Made by a program: the position numbers and the translations under genes
Shown here: in pieces, positions 17,818-26,550 of the stretch
Numbering within the stretch: position 1 is the stretch's first letter
How the letters are laid out: every line of letters begins with the position of its first letter
DNA from: Hyphomicrobiales bacterium
GTDB taxonomy: Bacteria; Pseudomonadota; Alphaproteobacteria; Rhizobiales; MH13
Length of the DNA stretch: 64,000 nt
Direction of reading: 5' to 3'
NCBI GenBank assembly: GCA_017642935.1
Contig: JAEPOK010000001.1
Coordinates: 186,001 to 250,000, forward strand
Notes under the pieces: model-generated
What the model was told of the DNA's origin: nothing
The model's input: only the letters and a program-made list of their open reading frames with translations
Databases searched by the model: none

Positions 17818-17835
17818 AGCGAAACCGCTTTCGCT
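17818..17835. promoter_or_regulatory. LacI/GalR-type operator upstream of the LacI regulator gene
   Basis: AGCGAAACCGCTTTCGCT is an 18-base inverted repeat matching itself at 16 of 18 positions. It contains GAAACCGCTTTC, an exact match to the LacI-family pattern GAAAnCGnTTTC with a central CG. It lies 59 bases before the LacI start codon, a usual place for autoregulation. Confidence 0.65.
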
Positions 17836-17894
17836 AGGTCTCCACCGGCGGCTGCGTTGAAGATGGCCGTGAAGGTCACTACCGGGGGAAACGC

Positions 17895-18992
17895 GTGACC
17901 AAGTCACCGAACACCGGTCCGAGGCGTTTGAAACGTCGCCGGATTGGCATCAATATCAATGATCTGGCCGAACGCGCGGGCGTGGCGCCGGCAACAGTGT
18001 CGCGCGCCCTGAACGGCTATACCGATATTGCGGAAGCGACGCGTACGCGCATCCTGAAGCTTGCCAGCGAACTCAATTATCAACCCTCCTCGCGTGCCCG
18101 CCAGCTTGCACGTGGTCGCGTGGAGACAGTGGCTTTTGTGCTGCCGGTGAACAGCCGCCAGTCGAACGATCCGTTTCTTTCCGATTTTCTCGACGCGCTC
18201 GCCTCGGCACTATCGGCGCGCGACCACGATCTTTTGGTTGCGACGATTCGTGATGATGAAGACGAGATCGAGGTTTATCGACGGCTGATCGCCGCGCGCA
18301 AATGCGCAGGGTTCATCGTCACAAACTCACGCGATGATGATCCGCGCATTAGTCTGCTGCGCGAGTTAAACGTACCGTTTGTCGTTTATGGCCGCGCATC
18401 CAGTGATGTGCCCTATCCGCATCTGGACATGGACAATGAGGCCGGCATCGCCGGCATGGTCGATCATTTGGTGGCGCTCGGTCACCAGCGGTTTGCCTAT
18501 GTCGATCTGGAGGAGGTGGCGACTTTTGCACGCCTGCGCCGCGCTGGTTTCGAGCAAGGCGTTTTACGCAACCGATTGCCCGAGCAACAGGTAGCGATGG
18601 TGCGGGTGCCGCACACCTCCGCCGGAGGGCAAAGCGCCATCGCCACTTTGTTTGACGGCGGCAACTCGCACCGGCCGACGGCCGTCGTTTGCCCAGCCGA
18701 TGTAGTGGCGATAGGCGCCATTCAGGCGGTGAGCGCCCGCGGCTATCATGTGGGGCGGGATGTTTCGATCACCGGTTATGATGGGGTGCCGCTCGGCGCC
18801 TACACGGCCCCGCCACTGACCACAATGAGCCAGCCGACTCGTGACATCGGCCAACAGCTTGTCGATATTTTGTTTCGGGTGATGGAGGGGGCCGATCCGG
18901 CCCAGTTCGATGCCGTGCTCAAGCCGACGCTCGTGCGCCGGGCATCGGACGGCTCGCCAACGCTGGTCGAAGCGGCGCGGGCCTTGCCCTAA
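17895..18992 (+). CDS. LacI family transcriptional regulator
   Basis: This 365-residue repressor or activator has an N-terminal helix-turn-helix and hinge (ININDLAERAGVAPATVSRALNG, about 19-41, then LNYQPSSRARQLARGR). A periplasmic-binding-protein-like sugar-sensing domain follows, including VICPADVVAIGAIQA-type and DVSITGYDGVPLGAYTAPPLTTM segments. The start is GTG 17895, preceded by GGGGGAA. A LacI-type operator lies 59 bases upstream. Its last four bases overlap the convergent thiamine pyrophosphokinase gene. The ligand is unknown; neighbouring D-lyxose/mannose isomerase and the nearby mannosidase operon make a pentose, mannose or mannoside signal plausible. Confidence 0.9.
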   Translation: MTKSPNTGPRRLKRRRIGININDLAERAGVAPATVSRALNGYTDIAEATRTRILKLASELNYQPSSRARQLARGRVETVAFVLPVNSRQSNDPFLSDFLDALASALSARDHDLLVATIRDDEDEIEVYRRLIAARKCAGFIVTNSRDDDPRISLLRELNVPFVVYGRASSDVPYPHLDMDNEAGIAGMVDHLVALGHQRFAYVDLEEVATFARLRRAGFEQGVLRNRLPEQQVAMVRVPHTSAGGQSAIATLFDGGNSHRPTAVVCPADVVAIGAIQAVSARGYHVGRDVSITGYDGVPLGAYTAPPLTTMSQPTRDIGQQLVDILFRVMEGADPAQFDAVLKPTLVRRASDGSPTLVEAARALP

Positions 18993-19639
18993 TCGTTTTG
19001 GTTTGCCAGCCGCGCGATCAGCAGCGCGGTTCCTTTGTTCAAGGTGGCTGTCAGCCGGCCATCGACCTCGTTGGAAATCGTCAGCGTGTCGCCGAATGGC
19101 ATCGTGATCGCGTCGAGCGGCCAAACCGCGCCCTCCAGGGTCAGTCCTTCCAGGCCAGAAAAAGCCAGCACGCTGAACACTGTGCCGCTCGAATAGTCGA
19201 AGGTCTGTGGCTCGGGTGACAGCGGCGTGGCCTCTTCCTCGCCATTGCTGAGCAGAACCGACAGTCCCTCTTTGGCCCGCGCACAGGCATCGGCCATGAT
19301 CGCAAAGGTATGGTCGGTGCGCCCACCAAAAGCGCCGACAATCGTGATGGCGGTGGCGCCGCGCTTGATCGCCTCTCGGATCGCCAGCGCCCCATCGGTG
19401 ATCGATTTGGCGGCTGGAAAGGCCTGGCGTGTGATGTCGGGATAGGCATCGCCATCCCCGTTCGACGACGAGTCAAAATCTCCCACCCAGAGTTCTGGCG
19501 TCAGGCCGAGGGTTTTGGCGTGGGCAATGCCGCCATCAGCGGCAATCGTTCGCGCACCTTCCACCTGATGGCGCAGGCGCGTGGTGGGCGTCACTGGTCC
19601 TGCCAGCAGCACGGCAAAATGAGTCGAGTCTTGGGTCAT
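18989..19639 (-). CDS. Thiamine diphosphokinase (thiamine pyrophosphokinase)
   Basis: This cytosolic enzyme transfers pyrophosphate from ATP to thiamine, producing TPP. Started at ATG 19639 (MTQDSTHFAVLLAGP) it has 216 residues, the usual size. Recognisable motifs are IAADGGIAHAKTLGLTPELWVGDFDSS (the DFDS acidic motif), SITDGALAIREAI and VGAFGGRTDHTFA. It lies head-to-head with the TPP riboswitch and thiBPQ transporter operon, so uptake and activation of thiamine are neighbours. Its own leader has no riboswitch that I can see. Its stop overlaps that of the LacI gene by four bases. Confidence 0.9.
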   Translation of the reverse strand: MTQDSTHFAVLLAGPVTPTTRLRHQVEGARTIAADGGIAHAKTLGLTPELWVGDFDSSSNGDGDAYPDITRQAFPAAKSITDGALAIREAIKRGATAITIVGAFGGRTDHTFAIMADACARAKEGLSVLLSNGEEEATPLSPEPQTFDYSSGTVFSVLAFSGLEGLTLEGAVWPLDAITMPFGDTLTISNEVDGRLTATLNKGTALLIARLANQND

Positions 19640-19737
19640 CGGCGCCACCCAATGGACCAGCGCAAGGTGCGACGCAAGCGCCCAAGTGGCGTGACACCTA
19701 CTGGACAGGGTCACTGCCTCGGCCTATGTCTCCTCTT

Positions 19738-19822
19738 GCTCACCGGGGTGCCCTTTGACGAGGGCTGAGATGCTGACGCGAACCCGTAGAACCTGATCCG
19801 GATCATGCCGGCGGAGGGATTT
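19738..19822 (+). ncRNA. TPP riboswitch (THI element)
   Basis: The conserved blocks of the thiamine pyrophosphate riboswitch are all present in order. GGGGTGCC is at 19745-19752 and AGGGCTGAGA at 19761-19770. GAACCTGATCCGGATCATGC runs from 19789, and CCGGCGGAGGGA follows to 19820. The element ends about 90 bases before thiB, leaving room for an expression platform. Binding TPP should switch off the thiBPQ transporter. Confidence 0.95.
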
Positions 19823-19911
19823 GGGCCAGCGTCTTGCCGTCTCGGCAAAGCGCTATCTCAACATCTGTCATCCGTTTGGTGTTCCGCTCTTTTGACGTGG
19901 AGACCTTACCT

Positions 19912-20928
19912 ATGGCCAATCGCCTTACCCAGTTCACAGCCTGTGCCGCTCTCGCAACCGCGATAGCGCTGCCCACCGCAGCGAGCGCTCAAGACCGCAC
20001 GCTGACCATCTACACCTATGACAGTTTCGTCGCCGATTGGGGCCTTGGCCCGGTCTGGCAGGAGATGTTCGAGGCGCAGTGCGATTGCACCATCGAATGG
20101 GTCGCGCCCGGCGATGGTGTGGCGGTGCTTAGCCGCCTGCGTTTTGAAGGTGACTCGACGGACGCCGATCTTGTTTTAGGGCTTGATCAGAACCTGATCG
20201 TGGCCGCCAAGCAAACCGGGTTGCTGGCGCCGCATGAGGCTGATCTGTCGGTTTTGCAGATGCCCGTCGATTGGACCGACGACACGTTCGTGCCGTTCGA
20301 TTTTGGCTATTTTGCCGTGATGTACGATGCGGAAGCGGTTGAGAACCCGCCGTCGAGCTTGGCAGAATTGATCGATGGCCCCTCCGACCAACCGCTGGTC
20401 ATTCAGGACCCACGCACCTCTACCCCGGGGCTTGGCATGGTGCTCTGGATGAAGGCCGTTTACGGCGATGAGGCCAACGAAAAATGGGCTGAGCTTTCCG
20501 ACCGAATCCTTACTGTGACGCCGGGTTGGAGCGAGGCCTATAGTCTGTTCACCTCTGGCGAAACGCCGATGGTGCTCAGCTACACCACCTCTGCCGCCTA
20601 TCACATGCTGGTCGAAGAAGAGGAGCGTTATCAGGCACTTGCATTTGACGAGGGTCATTACATCCAGATCGAGGTCGGTGCCGCGATCAAGGATTCGCCG
20701 GAGCTCGATCTCGCCCGTCAGTTCCTCGATTTCATGATTTCGGCCGAAGCGCAGGCGGTGATGCCGGTCAATCATTGGATGATGCCGGTGCGTGAGCCGT
20801 CCGACCCTCTGCCGGCCGTGTTTGACCGTCTTGTTGAGCCAACACAGGTGCTTTCCATCGATGCCGAGACGATCGCCGAGCAGCGTGCCGGTTGGGTCGA
20901 TGAATGGCTCGACGCGATGAGCCGCTAG
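19912..20928 (+). CDS. thiB: Thiamine ABC transporter, periplasmic binding protein
   Basis: This periplasmic receptor for thiamine or thiamine phosphates has 338 residues. ATG 19912 follows GGAGA and gives a signal peptide MANRLTQFTACAALATAIALPTAASAQ. The mature start RTLTIYTYDSFVADWGLGPVWQEMFEAQC, then FDFGYFAVMYD and PGLGMVLWMKAVYGD, are typical of ThiB. The gene is under a TPP riboswitch and is followed by thiP and thiQ, giving the complete importer. Confidence 0.93.
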   Translation: MANRLTQFTACAALATAIALPTAASAQDRTLTIYTYDSFVADWGLGPVWQEMFEAQCDCTIEWVAPGDGVAVLSRLRFEGDSTDADLVLGLDQNLIVAAKQTGLLAPHEADLSVLQMPVDWTDDTFVPFDFGYFAVMYDAEAVENPPSSLAELIDGPSDQPLVIQDPRTSTPGLGMVLWMKAVYGDEANEKWAELSDRILTVTPGWSEAYSLFTSGETPMVLSYTTSAAYHMLVEEEERYQALAFDEGHYIQIEVGAAIKDSPELDLARQFLDFMISAEAQAVMPVNHWMMPVREPSDPLPAVFDRLVEPTQVLSIDAETIAEQRAGWVDEWLDAMSR

Positions 20929-20951
20929 CAGCACCACCAGGGAACAGGTCG

Positions 20952-22535
20952 ATGCGCGCCAGCGCCCTGCCAGGGGTCATTGTTGTGGCCGGATTTGGCG
21001 CGTTCATCGCGCTGGCGCTCGTCATGCTCGTCATGGCGGGCGGGTCCGGCCTTCCGGTGGATCGCCTCACCAGTCCCTACACGCGCTCGCTGCTTGGTTT
21101 CACCTTGCTGCAGTCGACCTTGTCGGTGACGCTCTCGGTGCTTGGCGCACTCCCGTTGGTCGTCGTGATGCATCGCCACCAGCGGTTTTTTGGGCGGGCG
21201 GCGTTGGTGCGCCTGCTGGCTCTCCCGCTGGCCTTGCCGCCCTTGGTCGCGGTGTTCGGCCTATTGGATGTGTGGGGCCGCAATGGGCTTGTCTCCTGGA
21301 TGCTGCAACAGGCCGGCTTCGACGTTCGGCTGGATGTTTTTGGCCTGCAGGGCGTTCTTCTGGCGCACGTGTTCTTCAACTTGCCGCTGGCCGCACGCCT
21401 GATGCTGACGCATTTGGAGCGGCAACCGGCCACGACCTTTCGCCTCGCCGATCAGCTTGGATTGGAGGGCTGGAACCGGTTCTTCCGTCTCGAATGGCCT
21501 TTGCTTCGTGCGCATCTGCCGGGCGTTGCCGGTCTCATCATGATGCTCTGCATTGGCTCCTTCACGCTCGTTCTGACGTTGGGTGGCGGACCATCGTCCT
21601 CAACCTTTGAGGTTGCGATCTATCAGGCGCTACGCTTTGACTTTGATCCGGGTCTGGCCGCGCTCTACACGATGGTTCAGCTGACCTTGGCCGGCGCCGT
21701 GCTTCTGTTTTTGACCAGACTTGGCGGCGCACCTGAGGATAGAGCTGGGGCGCTGCCGACCAGTGAAGCACGGGCAAGACCCTTGCCGCTCTGGGGTCGT
21801 GCAATCTTAGGCTTGGCACTTCTCTTTTTGGTCCTCCCGCTTGTGGCTCTTGTGGTCGGTGGGTTAATTGCCGAATGGGGGCGGCTTTTCGGCATGGCGC
21901 GGCTCTGGTCGGCCGTCGGAACCAGTTTGGCCATCGCAACGGTCGCGGCAATCTTGGCGACAGGCGCCAGCTACGCGCTGCTTGTGGCGCGCGAGCGCGG
22001 ATTTCAGCCCCGAAGCACGGCGCTGCGCCTCTATGAGACCGGGTATGGCATGGTTGGATCGGCGGTGTTGGCGGTGCCGCCGCTTGTCCTGGGCGCCGGA
22101 TGGTTTTTGGCGATGCGTGGTTGGCCGGCGCCGACCTTCATCGCTGGGTGCCTGGTTGTTTTGGTCAACGCCTTGATGGCGCTGCCCTTTGTCCTGCGCA
22201 TCATGAGTCCGGCCTTTCAGGCCTCCGAACGGCGCTATGGCGCCCTTTCGGCCAGCCTCGGCATGACAGGTCTGCATCGTTTTGCCCGTGTGGATGCGCC
22301 GGTTTTGGCACGCCCGTTTGCGGTTGCGCTTGCTTTCGCGCTGGTGCTTTCGGTCGGCGATCTGGGAGCGGCCGCTTTGTTTGGGGCCTATGATTTGGTG
22401 ACGCTGCCGGTTCTGATCCTCAACCTGATGGGCAGCTATCGCACCGATGATGCAGCAGGCGTTGCACTGCTGCTTGGGGTTTTCGTTTTTGTGCTCATCG
22501 CGCTTGCTGAGCGTACGCATAGGGTTTTGGGATGA
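20952..22535 (+). CDS. thiP: Thiamine ABC transporter, permease
   Basis: This inner-membrane protein with two fused permease halves is 527 residues from ATG 20952 (MRASALPGVIVVAGFG). A GTG at 20904 overlapping thiB is an alternative and would add 16 residues. Each half carries a binding-protein-dependent permease motif, for example RLADQLGLEGWNRFFRLEWPLLRAHLPGVAG and RYGALSASLGMTGLHRFARVDAPVLARPFA. About twelve helices are visible, as in E. coli ThiP (536 residues). The stop overlaps the thiQ start (ATGA). Confidence 0.93.
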   Translation: MRASALPGVIVVAGFGAFIALALVMLVMAGGSGLPVDRLTSPYTRSLLGFTLLQSTLSVTLSVLGALPLVVVMHRHQRFFGRAALVRLLALPLALPPLVAVFGLLDVWGRNGLVSWMLQQAGFDVRLDVFGLQGVLLAHVFFNLPLAARLMLTHLERQPATTFRLADQLGLEGWNRFFRLEWPLLRAHLPGVAGLIMMLCIGSFTLVLTLGGGPSSSTFEVAIYQALRFDFDPGLAALYTMVQLTLAGAVLLFLTRLGGAPEDRAGALPTSEARARPLPLWGRAILGLALLFLVLPLVALVVGGLIAEWGRLFGMARLWSAVGTSLAIATVAAILATGASYALLVARERGFQPRSTALRLYETGYGMVGSAVLAVPPLVLGAGWFLAMRGWPAPTFIAGCLVVLVNALMALPFVLRIMSPAFQASERRYGALSASLGMTGLHRFARVDAPVLARPFAVALAFALVLSVGDLGAAALFGAYDLVTLPVLILNLMGSYRTDDAAGVALLLGVFVFVLIALAERTHRVLG

Positions 22536-23248
22536 TCGAGCTTTCCGGTGCCACCAAACGGTTTTCGGAGGAAGGCGTGTTTCGCTTCGATCTGAACGTC
22601 GGCGAAGGCGAGAGCCTTGGCGTCATCGGTGCCAGCGGTGCGGGTAAGTCAACGCTGCTGCAAATGATCGCCGGATTTGTCGATCTGGATGGCGGGCTCA
22701 TTCGCTTGGCGGGGCAGGATCACAGCACCAGTACGCCCGCGGCCCGCCCCATATCGATGGTGTTTCAGTCCAACAATTTGTTCGATCATCTGGATGTGGC
22801 CACCAATGTAGGGCTTGGCATCGCGCCTGGTTTTCGCCGTGCAGGCGCGGCCATGGGAAAGGTCAAAGATGCGCTGCGTCAGGTCGGGCTTGATGGCTTT
22901 GAAGACCGGCGGCCGTCCGGCCTTTCCGGCGGGGAAGCCCAACGGGTTGCATTGGCGCGGGCGTTGGTGCGCGACAAGCCCATCCTTCTGCTCGATGAAC
23001 CTTTTGCGGCGCTCGGCCCGTCCATGCGTGCTGATTTCACCACGTTGCTCAGCGCCATGCAGAAAGATCGTGGGCTGACGATGTTGACGGTTTCGCACGC
23101 ACCAACCGAGCTGCGCGGACTGTGTTCTCGGCTGGCTTTCGTCGCTGACGGAGGGATCGCAGCGCTTGGCGACACCGAAGCGATGCTAACCGATCCGCCG
23201 CATCCTGCCTTGGCGACCTATTTGGGCGTGTCCGCACACCAGAATTGA
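22532..23248 (+). CDS. thiQ: Thiamine ABC transporter, ATP-binding protein
   Basis: This ATPase of 238 residues energises ThiP. Walker A is GASGAGKSTLLQMIAG, the signature is LSGGEAQRVALARAL, and Walker B is ILLLDEPFAALGP with a D-loop-like GP; the switch His is in VSHAPTEL. It has the short ThiQ format without a C-terminal regulatory domain. The start codon overlaps the thiP stop (ATGA), so translation is coupled. Confidence 0.93.
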   Translation: MIELSGATKRFSEEGVFRFDLNVGEGESLGVIGASGAGKSTLLQMIAGFVDLDGGLIRLAGQDHSTSTPAARPISMVFQSNNLFDHLDVATNVGLGIAPGFRRAGAAMGKVKDALRQVGLDGFEDRRPSGLSGGEAQRVALARALVRDKPILLLDEPFAALGPSMRADFTTLLSAMQKDRGLTMLTVSHAPTELRGLCSRLAFVADGGIAALGDTEAMLTDPPHPALATYLGVSAHQN

Positions 23249-23315
23249 GCGTTTGTCCGACATGGCGACGTCACGTTGATTGCGTTAGGAACGGGGAGTT
23301 GAAACGGAATCCGTC

Positions 23316-24761
23316 ATGAATCTCTCCCCCTCCGATACCTCAGGCAGTCTTGCCAACACGCCCTTTGATCAACTGCGCGTCGGGCAAAGCGCCTCGGTTG
23401 TGCGGCTTTGCACGGCCAATGATCTGATCGTCTTCGCCCACGCTTCGGGCAATTTGAACCCGATCCATTTGCCGTCCACCGATACAACCGGCGACGGCGT
23501 TGACGATGCGCCGATCGCGCCAGGCATGTGGCTTGCATCGCTCATCTCTTCGGTTTTGGGCAATCATCTGCCGGGGCCGGGCAGTCTGTACCTGTCGCAG
23601 ACGCTGACTTTCTCCGGTCGGGCCCGGGTTGGGGATGAGTTGACGGTCAAAGTGACCGTGGCAGAGCTGTCCGAGGATCGCCGTGTGACACTGGTTACGC
23701 GCGTCAAGGGACCTGATGGCGTTGTGCTGGTGGAAGGCGAAGCGCAAATCCAGGCGCCAGAGGCACCGGTCTATCTCAATGATATCGAGGTGCCGGACCT
23801 TCAGGTGCAGAAGCACCGCCACTTCGACGCCATGCTGGAACTGGCGCAGAGCCTGGATCCTCTGCCGGTCGCCGTCGTCGCGCCGGACGACCCCAATTCT
23901 CTCGGCGGTGCGCTGTTGGCGCGTGACGAGGGGCTGATCAAGCCCATTTTGGTGGGGTCGAAAACGCGCATCGAACAGGCGGCCGCGACCCTTGGAGTAT
24001 CAATCGAGGATCTGGAACTCATCGATATTGAGGATGAGCCAGCCTCTGCGGCCTGCGCGGTGTCGTTGGTGCATGAGGGCCGCGTGAACGCGGTTATGAA
24101 GGGTCATCTGCATACCGACGGGCTGCTCAAACATGTGGTGAAAGCCGATGGCGGGCTGCGCACCGGCAAGCGGATCAGCCATGTGTTTGTGATGGATGTT
24201 CCCGGTCGTCCGCAGCCGATCATCATCACCGATGCGGCGATCAACATCACGCCGGACCTCAAAACCAAGGTCGATATCGTCCAGAACGCGATCGATATTG
24301 CGCTCGCGATCGGGATCGAAACGCCGAAGGTCGGCATTCTCTCCGCCGTCGAAACGGTGAACCCTGCCATTCCGTCCACGTTGGATGCGGCGGTGCTTTC
24401 CAAGATGGCTGATCGCGGTCAGATCAAGGGCGGCATCGTCGATGGGCCGCTTGCAATGGACAATGCGGTGGATGTTGGCGCGGCGCGCACCAAAGGCATT
24501 GGCGGCTTGGTGGCCGGGCACGCCAATGTGCTGGTCGCGCCCAACCTTGAAGCGGGCAATATGCTCGCCAAGGAGTTGACCTTTTTGGCGCATGCCGAAG
24601 CTGCAGGGCTCTTGGTTGGGGCGAGCGTGCCGGTGATCCTCACCAGCCGGGCCGATGATGACAAGGCACGGCTCGCGTCCTGTGCGCTCGCGGTGCTCTA
24701 CGGGGCTTGGTTGCGCACGCGCAAACCGGTCAATGCGCGCCTCTTCAACGAAACCGAGTAA
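23316..24761 (+). CDS. Bifunctional enoyl-CoA hydratase (MaoC) / phosphate acetyltransferase
   Basis: Two domains are fused in 481 residues. The first 145 or so form a MaoC hot-dog domain (QLRVGQSASVVRLCTANDLIVFAHASGNLNPIHL), with the dehydratase-like Asp/His region partly kept as SGNLNPIH. The rest is a phosphate acyltransferase domain (LPVAVVAPDDPNSLGGALLARDEGLIKPILVG, then VMKGHLHTDGLLKHVV). The protein makes acetyl phosphate from acetyl-CoA or the reverse, and acetate kinase follows six bases later. The role of the MaoC part is uncertain. An 11-base palindrome ACGGAATCCGT sits directly before the ATG. Confidence 0.9.
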   Translation: MNLSPSDTSGSLANTPFDQLRVGQSASVVRLCTANDLIVFAHASGNLNPIHLPSTDTTGDGVDDAPIAPGMWLASLISSVLGNHLPGPGSLYLSQTLTFSGRARVGDELTVKVTVAELSEDRRVTLVTRVKGPDGVVLVEGEAQIQAPEAPVYLNDIEVPDLQVQKHRHFDAMLELAQSLDPLPVAVVAPDDPNSLGGALLARDEGLIKPILVGSKTRIEQAAATLGVSIEDLELIDIEDEPASAACAVSLVHEGRVNAVMKGHLHTDGLLKHVVKADGGLRTGKRISHVFVMDVPGRPQPIIITDAAINITPDLKTKVDIVQNAIDIALAIGIETPKVGILSAVETVNPAIPSTLDAAVLSKMADRGQIKGGIVDGPLAMDNAVDVGAARTKGIGGLVAGHANVLVAPNLEAGNMLAKELTFLAHAEAAGLLVGASVPVILTSRADDDKARLASCALAVLYGAWLRTRKPVNARLFNETE

Positions 24762-24767
24762 CGGGCG

Positions 24768-25940
24768 ATGAGCGACGCGTTGCTGACGCTGAACGCCGGT
24801 TCATCGAGCCTCAAGTTCAGCCTGTTTGCTCTTACCGACGACGCGCCAGAACGGCGCTACACCGGCGCATTCGACCGTGGCGGGGCGCCGGGCGAGGTGG
24901 CCATCACCAGCGCCGACGGAGCGCGCAAGAACTTGACGCTGGACCAGCCCGGCGACCTGGCGAGCGCCTTTGCTGCGGTGCTCACTTGGTGTGAGCAGCA
25001 GTCCGACTTTGATGAGGTTGTTGCCGTCGGCCACCGGGTGGTTCACGGCGGGATGGATCACGCTGCGCCTGTGGTGCTGACCGAGGATGCAATTGCCGAC
25101 CTGGCAAAGCTTTCGCCTTTGGCGCCGTTGCATCAGCCACACAATTTGGCGGGTGTTGAGCAGGCGAAAGCGGCCTTTCCAAAGGCCTTGCAGGTGGCCT
25201 GTTTCGATACTGCGTTTCACCGCACTCATCCGTTTGTGAATGACACGTTCGCGCTGCCACATCGTTTCTATGCTGAGGGTGTGCGGCGCTATGGTTTCCA
25301 CGGGCTGTCTTATGATTACGTGTCGAGCACGCTTGATCCGGCACTGACGGCTGGCCGGGTGATCATCGCCCATCTCGGCAATGGCGCGTCGATGTGTGCG
25401 CTCAAAGCCGGACAAAGCGTCGGCTCGACGATGGGGTTTTCGCCGCTCGATGGCCTGCCCATGGGCACGCGCTGCGGGCAAATCGATCCTGGTGTCCTGC
25501 TCTACCTGATGCAGGAACACGGCATGGATGGCGATGCGATTGCAACGCTGCTCTACAAGGAGTCGGGCCTGAAGGGTATGTCGGGTCTGACCAATGATAT
25601 GCGCGTGTTGCTTGCCAGCGATGATCCCCATGCCAAAGAGGCGCTCGACTATTTCGTCTTCCGCATTCAGCGCGAAATCGGCGGTATGACGGCCGTGCTT
25701 GGCGGTCTGGATGCCCTGGTTTTCACCGGTGGTATCGGTGAGAACGCCGCGCCGATCCGCGAGCGTGTGTGTTCGGGTTTTGAATGGCTTGGCCTGGCCT
25801 TGGATGAGGACGCCAACACCGCCAATGCGCACGACATCGCGGCTGAAGGTTCGTCGATCCGCGTGCTGGTCGTGCCAACCGATGAAGAGGGCATGATTGC
25901 CCGCTACACAGCCGATCTGCTAGGGTCGTCCCATGAGTGA
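24768..25940 (+). CDS. ackA: Acetate kinase
   Basis: This cytosolic enzyme interconverts acetyl phosphate plus ADP with acetate plus ATP. It has 390 residues, as usual for the family. Visible motifs are LLTLNAGSSSLKFSLF at the N-terminus, GHRVVHGG, YGFHGLSYDYV, IIAHLGNGASMCA, DGLPMGTRCGQIDPGV and LVFTGGIGENAAPIRERV. It lies six bases after the MaoC/phosphate acetyltransferase gene, completing an acetyl-CoA to acetate branch. Its end overlaps the start of the next gene by eight bases. Confidence 0.95.
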   Translation: MSDALLTLNAGSSSLKFSLFALTDDAPERRYTGAFDRGGAPGEVAITSADGARKNLTLDQPGDLASAFAAVLTWCEQQSDFDEVVAVGHRVVHGGMDHAAPVVLTEDAIADLAKLSPLAPLHQPHNLAGVEQAKAAFPKALQVACFDTAFHRTHPFVNDTFALPHRFYAEGVRRYGFHGLSYDYVSSTLDPALTAGRVIIAHLGNGASMCALKAGQSVGSTMGFSPLDGLPMGTRCGQIDPGVLLYLMQEHGMDGDAIATLLYKESGLKGMSGLTNDMRVLLASDDPHAKEALDYFVFRIQREIGGMTAVLGGLDALVFTGGIGENAAPIRERVCSGFEWLGLALDEDANTANAHDIAAEGSSIRVLVVPTDEEGMIARYTADLLGSSHE

Positions 25941-26550
25941 GGATGGTTCCAATGTTGTGCCCATGGTGAGCCGCGCCGGTCGATTGGCCGATGCGCTACA
26001 ACGGGTTCGCGCACGCGAGCAGGCCCGTGCCCGTGATGCCATGGCCGCGCGTGACGGGCGCCTGGAAGCTTTGGCCGATGATCTGCGCGCCATGGCCGAC
26101 GAGTTGCCCGCCGGCGAAGGCGATCGCTTTGCATTTGTGCCAGCACAGAATGGCGAGCGCTTGACGATCGATGCGCAGAGCTTTGTCGATCTGCACCCTG
26201 AGACGCTGGATTACCGGCTGGTGCGGCAAGACCGCGACGGCCCCGACGTGATTGCCGAGAGTTCGAAGCGCGAGGCGATGGCCGACAGCGTGGCTGATTA
26301 CGTCGCCGAACGGATCGTGCAACGCGAAGGGCTGGCCGGAGCCACATCTCAGTCCCCGGTTGCTCGAACTCCCAGCCCGACTGCCGCGCCTGCGCCCGCA
26401 ACCACGCCCGCCGTTTCGACACCGGTTGCGGCGTCGCCACCTCAGAAATCACGGTTTTGGGTTGGGTTCTGGTGGTTCGTGCTTGGCGGTGTTTGCTCGG
26501 CCACAGCGCTGTTCACCTACGCTTGGCTTCAGGCGGGCCCTCCTGGCTAG
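25933..26550 (+). CDS. Hypothetical protein with charged N-terminal part and single C-terminal membrane anchor
   Basis: I do not recognise this 205-residue protein. Residues 15-65 are Arg/Ala/Glu-rich and probably helical or coiled-coil (ADALQRVRAREQARARDAMAARDGRLEALADDLRAMADEL). Residues 65-135 look like a small folded domain (FAFVPAQNGERLTIDAQSFVDLHPETLDYRLVRQ). A Pro/Ala/Thr linker follows (about 142-170), then one helix, WVGFWWFVLGGVCSATALFTYAWLQA, placing the bulk in the cytoplasm. The start overlaps ackA by eight bases, so it is translationally coupled to it. Its stop overlaps the convergent phosphoesterase stop (CTAG). Confidence 0.65.
   Translation: MSEDGSNVVPMVSRAGRLADALQRVRAREQARARDAMAARDGRLEALADDLRAMADELPAGEGDRFAFVPAQNGERLTIDAQSFVDLHPETLDYRLVRQDRDGPDVIAESSKREAMADSVADYVAERIVQREGLAGATSQSPVARTPSPTAAPAPATTPAVSTPVAASPPQKSRFWVGFWWFVLGGVCSATALFTYAWLQAGPPG

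Noticed and set aside
23304-23314. Palindrome ACGGAATCCGT just before the MaoC/phosphate acetyltransferase ATG
   Set aside because: Short, with a loop too small for an RNA hairpin; probably chance, though its place at the ribosome site is curious.
24801-25832. Minus-strand frame of 343 codons
   Set aside because: Fully antisense to acetate kinase, with no motif of its own.
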